This document shows positions 22,212-30,715 of a stretch of 64,000 bases of DNA, piece after piece. How positions within the stretch are numbered: position 1 is the first letter of the stretch; the number at the start of each line of letters is the position of its first letter. The DNA comes from Candidatus Krumholzibacteriia bacterium (GTDB lineage Bacteria > Krumholzibacteriota > Krumholzibacteriia > LZORAL124-64-63). Position numbers and translations under genes: made by a program. Under the pieces are notes generated by a model. It did no database searches. It saw only the letters and a program-made list of their open reading frames with translations, and was not told the origin of the DNA. The DNA lies in assembly GCA_016744705.1 (NCBI GenBank), contig JADGDU010000002.1, positions 186,001 through 250,000 of the forward strand, written 5' to 3'.

Positions 22212-24902
22212 GTGACTAATATGCCCCCTCGGCCCGCCACCCCCGTGGTCCGGATCACAGAAGTCCGGGCGGAGTACACCAGCGCTCGGCGTATCAACGC
22301 CAACCTCGAACACCGAATCGAGCGGCGGCGCTGGGAGCGACCGGAGGGCTACATGCCCGCCGAAATTGACTTCACTACAGCTGCCGGTAACCGTTATACC
22401 ATTGCGGTGCGGGATTATGATGTGCGTTTCCTGGACCGTGTATCCACGGAAGAAGCGGTGGTCCATGTGGACCGCATCCACCGGGCACGCCGCGGTGACT
22501 CTGAGGCCCATGCTGGGCTGGAAGCCATCGCCCGCACCCTGCACTCTGAGCTGGCTCCCCGTTTTCTTAAAAAAGAGTTGATCGAGAACGAGTATGTGGT
22601 GCCCTACACCACAGAACTGGACCATGCCGAAACGTTGATTAGCAACAAAGGCTCGGTCTTGCTGCACCTCTCACGTAAAGGTTTTGCCACTCCCGACTTC
22701 TGTTTCCTGACTTCGGATGTCTACCATCTGGATCCAGCCCAACGCAGCGCCGCTCTGCATTCAGCCATGCGCAACCTCGTCAAATTGAGTGGGCGCCGAT
22801 TGGGTGACCCCGCCAACCCCCTGCTCATTGCCCTGCGCTCGGCCATGCCCGATTATTTGCCGGGCTTCATGCCCACTTACCTGAATGTGGGGTATGTACC
22901 AGCGTTACTCACCGGTTTGCCTGAGCGTTATGGCGAGGCGGCCGTCACTCGCATCCGCCTGAGCAACCGCCGCACCATCCTTGAAGCCATTGACCCAGAG
23001 GCTTTGGATGACCTGGCTCCGGCCATTCGCCACGACCTCACCGACGCTGAGAATATTGAACTTGCGGTGGAGATCGAAGCCCGCATCGCCCTGCATGATC
23101 CACAATTGTTAACCGACCCTTATCACCAACTCGAATTTCTGCTCGGTTGCGTATACGATTATTACAATCAGCACTTCGATGCCCTGAGCAACTTCATGGG
23201 CAACGTCGTGCGCTATCCCACGGTCATCCTCCAGCGCATGGTATGCAGTGTCATCAATCAGGAATCTTACGCCGGTGTGCTTTACAGCCGCCACCCACGC
23301 ATCGGATCCGGAGTGCATCTTCAGTATGGACGCACCATCTACGGCGAGGACCTCATGACGGGCCGCCTGGTGCCGGACGAAATGCACTTTGCCACTCCCG
23401 ATGAAGCCCGTGAAAGTTTTCCCGCCGTCTACCACTTCTGGAAACGATTGCCCCATCTGGAACGGCTGTTCCGCGGGCCGGTCATGGTGGAGTTCACCGC
23501 TGTTCAAGGCACCTTCACCATCCTCCAGGTTAATCAGGCCCAACTGGCAGGAGCGGGCATGCTGACGGCGGTCATGGACCTGTACGAATCTGGAATCATC
23601 GACGAGCAACGGGTGCAGGAGCTGATCGAACCCTTCCATGTGCGGCAACTGGAGTCAGACACCATCGACCCGGAATCCTTCGAAGCTCTGGAGCCAGTGG
23701 CCCAGGGATTGTCTGTACTTCCCCGCTCAGCCGTCACCGGGCGCCTCTTCTTTTCGACAAAAAGTGCAGAGGTGGCCAAGTCCCAGGGGAAAGGCGGCAA
23801 TGTTATTCTGGTGCAACCACGATTCACTCCCGCCGACACCGTCAGCATGCAGAATGTGCAGGGAATTTGCAGCCTCAGCCCGGCCGCCATCCATGTGGTA
23901 ACCACGGCGCAAACCCTGGGTATTCCTTCGTTGTTGGACCTTGAAAAAGACGGCGTGCGCATTGGGGATGATGGGGCCACGCTCATTGGCAAAGGCGGGA
24001 TGGAAATTAAGGAAGGTCAGTGGGTCACTGTTTCCAGCCGGAAAAAGACTCTGTTTCGGGGTCGTGCGGCTTTCTCCACCGCACGCTTGTTTCGCTTCAT
24101 GGATGGCGAAGACCTTGGCCTCCAGCCCGATGAACACGATGAATTCACCCGCTTGGCCAAGTACTACCAACGCTATCAGACTCTCATAGACCAGGCCAAC
24201 AAAACAGGATTCAAAAGCCTCCAGGAGTTTGGCCAATCCATCCGCGGCGGCCAACTCAGAGACCATCCGCAAGATGCCCGTGAGTTGGTGAACAGCTGCG
24301 TCGAAAAGCACCCTGGTCTGGTGATAGAACGGCTCTTCGGCTCCACCCTGGGAACGCACCTGAATAACCGCACGGCGTACCAGATGCTCAGCACCGAACG
24401 CCGGGCAACGTTACTCACTGCGGTGGTCGAATCCGCCCTGGAGCAAGGTCGTCATGGATACCAGGCGGGTTCGTTTGTGATCGGTTGTCTAGTGGAGCCT
24501 GATGCCCCAGTGGACCTCTGGCAGCAATTTTCCCCAGAAGTTCTCGGCTTCCTATTGAACGAATGGGTGGTGCACCAACAATATCGCGACCTGGTATCAC
24601 AGATTGGCGAACGCAAACTGAACCGGGCCCGTGAAGTGATTCTCACCAAAGGCCTAACACCCATCCGGCTGCATGTGGGAAGAGCCAAAGAATTCATTTC
24701 GCTGAAGCTATCAGCAGTAGACTTGGATGCGGTGATCAGCTCACTGCCACCTCATGCCGACGCTCAAACTGAAGAGATTCTCGGCCTCTTAAAGGAACCC
24801 TACGGTGAGTTTTACGATTACGAACGCAGGTCATCGTTGGCCCCACTGAAAATCCTGTGCGAACAGATTGGTCGACCGGTTCCGGAGGCAGAAGAGCGCT
24901 GA
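22212..24902 (+). CDS. Divergent PPDK/PEP-synthase-like protein lacking the PEP-binding barrel
   Basis: An 896-residue protein whose residues ~140-600 match the nucleotide-binding and swivelling domains of pyruvate phosphate dikinase by eye: NKGSVLLHLSRKGFATPDFCFLT, LLIALRSAMPDYLPGFMPTYLNVGY, VILQRMVCS...AGVLYSRHP, VEFTAVQGTFTILQVNQ, and the swivel AIHVVTTAQTLGIPSLL. ATP residues R209, E427 and Q439 are kept; the arginine that follows the glutamine in PPDK is N441. The swivel histidine is probably H561, but the usual TSH is AIH. The last ~280 residues show none of the barrel motifs. The first ~130 residues are an unrelated extension. The start is GTG with AAGGA six bases upstream. A phosphotransfer or ATP-dependent role is inferred; the substrate is unknown. 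Confidence 0.82.
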   Translation: MTNMPPRPATPVVRITEVRAEYTSARRINANLEHRIERRRWERPEGYMPAEIDFTTAAGNRYTIAVRDYDVRFLDRVSTEEAVVHVDRIHRARRGDSEAHAGLEAIARTLHSELAPRFLKKELIENEYVVPYTTELDHAETLISNKGSVLLHLSRKGFATPDFCFLTSDVYHLDPAQRSAALHSAMRNLVKLSGRRLGDPANPLLIALRSAMPDYLPGFMPTYLNVGYVPALLTGLPERYGEAAVTRIRLSNRRTILEAIDPEALDDLAPAIRHDLTDAENIELAVEIEARIALHDPQLLTDPYHQLEFLLGCVYDYYNQHFDALSNFMGNVVRYPTVILQRMVCSVINQESYAGVLYSRHPRIGSGVHLQYGRTIYGEDLMTGRLVPDEMHFATPDEARESFPAVYHFWKRLPHLERLFRGPVMVEFTAVQGTFTILQVNQAQLAGAGMLTAVMDLYESGIIDEQRVQELIEPFHVRQLESDTIDPESFEALEPVAQGLSVLPRSAVTGRLFFSTKSAEVAKSQGKGGNVILVQPRFTPADTVSMQNVQGICSLSPAAIHVVTTAQTLGIPSLLDLEKDGVRIGDDGATLIGKGGMEIKEGQWVTVSSRKKTLFRGRAAFSTARLFRFMDGEDLGLQPDEHDEFTRLAKYYQRYQTLIDQANKTGFKSLQEFGQSIRGGQLRDHPQDARELVNSCVEKHPGLVIERLFGSTLGTHLNNRTAYQMLSTERRATLLTAVVESALEQGRHGYQAGSFVIGCLVEPDAPVDLWQQFSPEVLGFLLNEWVVHQQYRDLVSQIGERKLNRAREVILTKGLTPIRLHVGRAKEFISLKLSAVDLDAVISSLPPHADAQTEEILGLLKEPYGEFYDYERRSSLAPLKILCEQIGRPVPEAEER

Positions 24903-24920
24903 CCATTACTTTTAGATCAC

Positions 24921-24956
24921 CCTCGCTGCCGCAGCCTAGGGCCGCGGCAGCAGGGA
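24921..24956. terminator. Stem-loop between convergent genes
   Basis: GCTGCCGC pairs with GCGGCAGC, extended outside by CCCT/AGGG past a mismatch. It sits between the PPDK-like gene and the subtilase gene, which converge. No clear T-run follows on either side, so termination is plausible but not certain. Confidence 0.55.
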
Positions 24957-24986
24957 GACCCTCCCGGACAATCCCCATTCCAGGTT

Positions 24987-27428
24987 CTACTTACAAATCA
25001 CAATGGCCCGAACATCTACAAAATCATTACCCGGACGGCCCAGTGAGTCTGTCACCCGCAAAGTGATGCGAATATCCCATGTCCTATCACACTCAAACTC
25101 CATGCTGTCTTCGGGTGTCCAGGTCATGGATGGGGTGTTCCCCACGACCACATCGCCCTCTCCAAAGTTCACAATCCATTCGTAACTCAGGGGCGTATTG
25201 CCTTCCGGGTCCGTGGCGTTCCCGCTGAAATTCAGCACATCAAAGAACCCAATATCCATACCATTCTCAGGGCTGGTCACCGAAACAGCAGGAGGCAGGT
25301 TATTGGGCGGTTCCACCACCACCACAGTCACCGATTCAGTAGTCGACAAACCCTGGGGGTCAGTGGCTGTCAAACTCACTGTGCGCAATCCGAGCGTCGA
25401 GAAAGTGGCTTCCGTCTCACATCCCGTGAGAGGAAATTCATCATCGCCCGCCAACGAGCTGCGCCAGGTCATGGAGGAACAGGCGATATCCTGATCCGGC
25501 TCATTAGTATCAAAAGCCGTGCCCCTCAAAATGACGGGCGACCCTGCGAACACCGTCTCACCCGGAGTCGGTCTAGTGATCGTCACCGAGGGGGCTGTAT
25601 TTTCAATGGTCAATGTGATCACTTCCGCCCCTGTGGCGCCATCTGCGTCAGTGGAGCGCAAAGTGATCGTCCGCGTGCCCACTGTGGTGAAGGCATGGGT
25701 GATAGAGTTTCCGGTTCCCAGGTCACCATCCACACTGGACTCCCAAGTGATATCGCAGCAGTTATTGCCATCTTCGAAATCCGTCACCTGGGCCGACAAA
25801 GTGATCTCATGATTCAACTGGCGAGTGATGTCTGTACCTCCGAAAACAGTGATCACCGGGGCGGCATTGCCGATGGCAGTCTGCACTGCGCCCAGAGCAT
25901 TCACATACCGGTTCACTCTCTCGTCATTGCTTGAGTGGGCCGTGTCGTAGAGAATTTCGAGCACTTCATCCGCGCTCAGCTCCGGATCAGCCGCCCAAAT
26001 CATAGCCGCCACACCGGCAGTAAAAGGCGAAGAAAAACTAGTGCCGTTTACCTTGCGTACGATGTTTCCGGTGTTGTCTGGATCCGGCCCCACATACAGG
26101 GTGTAAGGGGCAAAAATATCCACATGCTCGGAGCCGTAATTGGAATTTCCCGCTTTATTTTTGGTATCTTCCTGCAATCCACCGACACAGATGACACCGG
26201 CATTTTCACAGGGAGTCCACCAGGTGTTTTCTACGCAGATGCCCAGAAAGCACGATTCGTCATCCACATTTTCACCGTCATTTCCGGCCGAAGCAAAGAG
26301 CAGCATGCCGGTTTCGGCCAGCAATAAAGTGGTGGCTTCAAAGGGATACACCGAAAACGCCAGGATTGTGGGAACTGGGGCCCCATAGCTCATGTTCGCA
26401 ATTTTCGCCCCCATGCTCCGAGCCTGCAACAAAGCACCGATGGATGTGAAAAAGTCATAAGAAGTGCTGATGATAATCGGGGTTGCAATCTGGCCGGCGG
26501 GTCCGGCGCCACCAAATTCATCGTCGGGCACGGCCATGGCCGAACTCAGCACATTGGTTCCGTGCCAGAAGCAGGATGACCCACCACCACAACCAATAAA
26601 GTTGGGCTGATTTAATGGATCCATGAAGGGAACATTACTGAAGGCTTCCCAATCACTGGGCGTATCATTGTTGACCTGGAAACCCAAATCGAGGATGGCC
26701 AACTTAACTTTATTGGAAGTTTTTCCCGCCAACTCCAGGCCCCGCCAGGCTTCGGCTACACCAATGCCCTGAGAGCTGCCTGTGGAATGGGAGGCCCACT
26801 CGAAGGCATTGGTTGTGTAGCCCGGCGGACCACTGGGCGCCTCTTCCGTTTCGCGCGTGGTCATGCTGCTATTTTCACCGATCCAGTTGATGCCCACATC
26901 CACCCCACCGAGGGTCGCGTTGGCCGCCACAGTGAACAATCCCAGATCTTCAGGCGAAGACACTCTGTGTTCGCCGGACCCTTCCAAACTCACTTCTTCA
27001 AGGGCCAGGATGGTTTCACTGGCGCTCAAAGCCTCGGGTGTGAATCGCAGCAAGGTTTGCCTGGGCAAACCGCTCAGGTCATAATCGGACGGATCAATTT
27101 CCGCAATGACAACTGCTGAAAGCTCGGTGATGAGAGCGCCAATGGCCGCCTCATCGTTGCTACTGACCCACAGTTCGTTAGCCACAAAGTTGGCCTGCAA
27201 GCCATCGGAATTGACGATACTTCCCACCGGACGGGGAACCCCATCTTCAAAACCAGGCAAAGAGTCCACTGGTGGTTCCAACTCGAGATCGATTTCAAAA
27301 GTAAGGGGAGGTTCGGACTCGCCCGGGTTAACGGGATCATCCGAGGAACAGCCGGCCATTGTCAGTAGGGCCCAAAGGCCTACGGCAGCCAACAAACGCA
27401 GAGCATTGAATCTCAATTGATTGTCCAT
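24987..27428 (-). CDS. Lipoprotein subtilisin-like (S8) serine protease with PKD-type repeats
   Basis: An 813-residue exported protease. The leader ends in the lipobox TMAGC. The S8 domain spans roughly residues 205-515 with Asp in LAILDLGFQVNND, His in WHGTNVLSSAM, the ASAGNDGENVDD segment and Ser in NGTSFSSPFTAGVAAMIW. About three PKD/Ig-like beta domains follow (each starting near PVITVFGG, PSVTITRP, PAVSVTSP), with no sorting domain at the end. Paired cysteines lie around the catalytic His, suggesting a disulfide-stabilised secreted enzyme. GGAG precedes the ATG. It is the downstream neighbour of the TPR kinase gene, with a 90-bp gap; a functional link is not evident. Confidence 0.92.
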   Translation of the reverse strand: MDNQLRFNALRLLAAVGLWALLTMAGCSSDDPVNPGESEPPLTFEIDLELEPPVDSLPGFEDGVPRPVGSIVNSDGLQANFVANELWVSSNDEAAIGALITELSAVVIAEIDPSDYDLSGLPRQTLLRFTPEALSASETILALEEVSLEGSGEHRVSSPEDLGLFTVAANATLGGVDVGINWIGENSSMTTRETEEAPSGPPGYTTNAFEWASHSTGSSQGIGVAEAWRGLELAGKTSNKVKLAILDLGFQVNNDTPSDWEAFSNVPFMDPLNQPNFIGCGGGSSCFWHGTNVLSSAMAVPDDEFGGAGPAGQIATPIIISTSYDFFTSIGALLQARSMGAKIANMSYGAPVPTILAFSVYPFEATTLLLAETGMLLFASAGNDGENVDDESCFLGICVENTWWTPCENAGVICVGGLQEDTKNKAGNSNYGSEHVDIFAPYTLYVGPDPDNTGNIVRKVNGTSFSSPFTAGVAAMIWAADPELSADEVLEILYDTAHSSNDERVNRYVNALGAVQTAIGNAAPVITVFGGTDITRQLNHEITLSAQVTDFEDGNNCCDITWESSVDGDLGTGNSITHAFTTVGTRTITLRSTDADGATGAEVITLTIENTAPSVTITRPTPGETVFAGSPVILRGTAFDTNEPDQDIACSSMTWRSSLAGDDEFPLTGCETEATFSTLGLRTVSLTATDPQGLSTTESVTVVVVEPPNNLPPAVSVTSPENGMDIGFFDVLNFSGNATDPEGNTPLSYEWIVNFGEGDVVVGNTPSMTWTPEDSMEFECDRTWDIRITLRVTDSLGRPGNDFVDVRAIVICK

Positions 27429-27518
27429 GATATTTCTCCTGAATCCTGAGGTATATGTGTTACATCAGATCCATTCGAAATCCGGGAAGCAAAACTGCCA
27501 CAATATTTGTCTTATTTT

Positions 27519-30104
27519 CTATTTTCCCGCAACGCGTTGACGCACAACACTTAATATCTCATCAAAATCTTCTCGACCCAGCAAAGGAGCAAATGTTTTT
27601 GTGGATTCATCAGTCAGCATGATGGGGCTGGCAAAACCATGATCAACAGCAATCCGGAATTGTTCAACGGCCCCATCCAACTGTCCCTCTTCCAAGAGTA
27701 CAAGCCCCAAAAGATGCCTGGTTTGTTGGGTATAGGGATGCTCTTCACCCTGGTGTTGCAAACGCAGGGCCAGAGTTTCCCGGGCCATTTGTTCCGCCTC
27801 TGGGTATCGTTTCAAAGAAGAAAGAATAGCCGCCATGTTGTGCAGGGCCACGATGGTGTTTTTGTGTTCTGGCCCATAAACCAATTTCCTCGTGGCCAGG
27901 CATTCCCGGAAATAGATTTCGGCCAAGGCATACTCATCCAGTTCAAAATGCAAAGAGGCCAAAGATTCCAGACTGGACAGATAGTCGGGGTGTTCAACTC
28001 CCATCACACGCTTCGTGGTTTCGTGGGATTCATGAAGTAGGGCCTTTGCTTCTGCAAACTGACCAAGGGCCCGATGGCAATCGGCCAATCGGGTCATCAT
28101 TTTGAGGGTGCGGGGCGAATCATCTCCCGCCACACGCCGCAAACGTATCAGGACATCGTTGAGAATGGGGATGGATTCTTCCGCTCGATCATCCCTTAAA
28201 TAACAGAAGGCCAGGTTCCCTCGAATGCGCAGCACATCCAGATTGTCCTCACCATCGATCTGGCGCCAACCTTCGTACGCGTGCACATAAAGTGACTCTG
28301 CCTCGGCAAACCTGCGTTGGCTGACCATATTGCTGGCCAGCCTTGAAGTGGCGTCCAGAGATCTCCAATCATCGGCCAAATCCAAACGCTTCCACCCTTC
28401 AATCTCCACCCCGAAGAGTGAGTCCGATTCCGCATGCCGGCCCAGAGTATTGTAGATTCCCGCCACCGCTCCTATGGCCAGCAAAGTCTGGGGATGATCC
28501 ATACCCTCGCTCTCAATCCAAAGGTCCATAGCCGCGAAATACAGGCTGTCGGAAATGTCATAAAGTGCCAAATTCTGATACACAGCCCCCAGAGCACCGG
28601 TCAGTTCGGCCCGAACCCGCACACTCTCCATGGCGCCCACTTTTCGGGCCCCCCGATCCAGAATTTCCCGAGCGGTGACCTCTCTGCCTTTGGCCTCGCT
28701 GGGGTCAGATTCATAAAAGAGATCGATTAGGAATTCCTGGACTTCCACTGAAACCGCAGCCTCCTCATTGGCTCGATCCCGTTCACGAACCACACGCTGG
28801 GCTTGGTAAGTTGAGCCAACAGCCAGCAGAGCCACCCCCACACCCATCGCCAAAGCCACTCCCACACCCAAACGATGCCGCCGAGCAAACTTGCTCATGG
28901 TGTACCAGGTACTGGTCGGTCGGGCAATCACGGGTTCATCGGCCAGATGCCGCTGCAAATCGGCCGCAAAGCCAGCCACCGAAGCGTACCGCCGCTCGGG
29001 ATCCTTTTCCAAAGCCTTGAGCGAAATCCAATCCAACTCACCGCGAAGGGTGCGTGCCAAAGCCCGTGGAGCCACACTGCGCCGCTCGGCCACGGTGGTT
29101 TCGGAACCGGCCATGGTGCTGGCCCGGACACTGGGTCGCAGGGGATCATGATCTCGTATCAGCTTCATCATGGCCATGGCGCCTGCCTGCCGCAAACTGC
29201 TGGCATCGATGGGCAACACCCCCACCAGCAACTCGTACAGTACTGCACCAAGGGAATAAATGTCGGTGCGCGTATCCACCTGGCGAGATTCGGCCTGCTC
29301 GGGGCTCATGTATTCCGGAGTCCCTATCAGTTGCCCCATCTGGGTTAAGAGGGTGGCCCCGTCCAGGCCCGTCTGCACCGCCTTAGCCACACCAAAGTCG
29401 ATCACCTTGGGTATGGCACCACCATCAACTTCAGTGACGAGAATGTTGGTGGGCTTGAGATCCCGATGGATGATACCCTGCTGGTGTGCATACTGAACCC
29501 CACGGCACAACATGATGAAAAGCTCAATGCGCTGGCGAGGCGTTAGCCTTTTCTCGTCGCAATAACTGGTGATGGTTTGGCCATGCACATACTCCATCAC
29601 AAAATATGGCCGTCCGTCCGGCGTTGTGCCCGCATCATACACCCGGGCAATATTGGGATGCTCCAACTGCGCCAGGGTCTGCCGCTCGGCCTCAAAACGG
29701 CGCAGAATTTCCCGGGAATCCATACCCAGCTTGAGTATTTTCAGGGCTACCGTCCGCACCACCGGACGCAGCTGCTGCGCCCGATAAACAACCCCCATGC
29801 CCCCTTCACCCAGTACTTCCTGCAATTCGTATGGTCCGATGTTTTCTTCGGCGCTGCGCTCACCGGCGGGGCTGTCCAGAAAACCAGGGGGCGCAGCTGA
29901 AAAATGCGCCAGCAACAAACGCACTTCCTGGGCCATTTCCGGATGGCCGTGGCATTGCTTGAGGATGAAAGCTTCCCGCTCCCCTTCGGGTAAATCCAAA
30001 AGAGTTTCGAAGTACTCTTCCGCCTGTCGTTTTTCCTCAGGACTAAGCACCGCCGGATTCTTTCGGTGAGGATGGGATATGAGGAAGGTCTCCATGCAGT
30101 TCAT
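27519..30104 (-). CDS. Membrane Ser/Thr protein kinase with TPR sensor domain
   Basis: An 861-residue PknB-type kinase. After a ~75-residue leader the kinase domain (residues ~80-370) has the glycine loop LGEGGMGVVYRA, Lys in VALKILKLG, the catalytic loop HRDLKPTNILV, DFGVAKAV and a TPEYMSPEQ activation segment. One membrane helix follows near residue 415 (GVGVALAMGVGVALLAVGS). The ~430-residue C-terminal part is built of TPRs of the kinesin-light-chain kind (ALYNxGxxxxAExxxxxxLA). Kinases of this build are common in Krumholzibacteriota and planctomycetes beside ECF sigma factors. Its start overlaps the sigma gene by about 60 bases. The methionine three codons further in is an alternative start. 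Confidence 0.93.
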   Translation of the reverse strand: MNCMETFLISHPHRKNPAVLSPEEKRQAEEYFETLLDLPEGEREAFILKQCHGHPEMAQEVRLLLAHFSAAPPGFLDSPAGERSAEENIGPYELQEVLGEGGMGVVYRAQQLRPVVRTVALKILKLGMDSREILRRFEAERQTLAQLEHPNIARVYDAGTTPDGRPYFVMEYVHGQTITSYCDEKRLTPRQRIELFIMLCRGVQYAHQQGIIHRDLKPTNILVTEVDGGAIPKVIDFGVAKAVQTGLDGATLLTQMGQLIGTPEYMSPEQAESRQVDTRTDIYSLGAVLYELLVGVLPIDASSLRQAGAMAMMKLIRDHDPLRPSVRASTMAGSETTVAERRSVAPRALARTLRGELDWISLKALEKDPERRYASVAGFAADLQRHLADEPVIARPTSTWYTMSKFARRHRLGVGVALAMGVGVALLAVGSTYQAQRVVRERDRANEEAAVSVEVQEFLIDLFYESDPSEAKGREVTAREILDRGARKVGAMESVRVRAELTGALGAVYQNLALYDISDSLYFAAMDLWIESEGMDHPQTLLAIGAVAGIYNTLGRHAESDSLFGVEIEGWKRLDLADDWRSLDATSRLASNMVSQRRFAEAESLYVHAYEGWRQIDGEDNLDVLRIRGNLAFCYLRDDRAEESIPILNDVLIRLRRVAGDDSPRTLKMMTRLADCHRALGQFAEAKALLHESHETTKRVMGVEHPDYLSSLESLASLHFELDEYALAEIYFRECLATRKLVYGPEHKNTIVALHNMAAILSSLKRYPEAEQMARETLALRLQHQGEEHPYTQQTRHLLGLVLLEEGQLDGAVEQFRIAVDHGFASPIMLTDESTKTFAPLLGREDFDEILSVVRQRVAGK

Positions 30105-30576
30105 GATGCAGGCGCGCCACGATGCTCCGCCATTGGCGGTCTACAGTGCGCACGGAAATTTGCAAGACAACCGCCGTCTCTTCCCTTGTCAGGCCTGCAA
30201 AGTAACGGTGCAGGACGATGTCAGCTTTGCGCGGATCGCTCTCTCTCAAACGGGTCAAGGCTTGATCGATGGCCAGGATTTCACCAATGCGCTCGTCCAC
30301 CGCAATTTCCACTTCATCCACATCCAGCCGTCTGTGTCCTCCCCCATGCTTGCCCGCCGATTTTCGTCGGGCCTGCTCCACCAGAAGCTGCCGCATGGCT
30401 TCGGCTGCGGCACCAAAAAAGTGGCCCCGTCCGTCCCAACCCGGATCCTGTTTCCCTACCAGGCGTAAATACGCGTCGTGGACCAATGCCGTGGGTTGCA
30501 GAGTATTACCGGGTGGTAGTTTGGCCATGCGAGAGACAGCAAGCCGGCGCAACTCCTTGTATAGAAGGGGCAACAA
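30043..30576 (-). CDS. ECF-type RNA polymerase sigma factor (kinase-linked family)
   Basis: At least 177 residues. Region 2 (LLPLLYKELRRLA, then PTALVHDAYLRLV and GHFFGAAAEAMRQLLVEQARRK) and region 4 (YFAGLTREETAVVLQISVRTVDRQW) are clear. The family normally has about 20 more residues at the N-terminus, and the frame indeed continues upstream with matching sequence (VIDAVAKGDKKAAAELLP) to a stop at 30676-30678. Yet no ATG, GTG or TTG exists there before the TTG used here. Either an ATT/ATC codon starts translation, or a base error hides the true start. It probably directs transcription under control of the kinase encoded just downstream. Confidence 0.88.
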   Translation of the reverse strand: MLPLLYKELRRLAVSRMAKLPPGNTLQPTALVHDAYLRLVGKQDPGWDGRGHFFGAAAEAMRQLLVEQARRKSAGKHGGGHRRLDVDEVEIAVDERIGEILAIDQALTRLRESDPRKADIVLHRYFAGLTREETAVVLQISVRTVDRQWRSIVARLHHELHGDLPHIPSSPKESGGA

Positions 30577-30715
30577 TTCGGCGGCCGCCTTTTTATCGCC
30601 CTTAGCGACGGCGTCGATGACCTGTGGAATGGAATCGATGGCTTGAGCCTGTTCGTTGAAACGAAGGTGAGATTTTTATTAATAGCAATATATCATGGAA
30701 TAAGCAGGGACGCCC

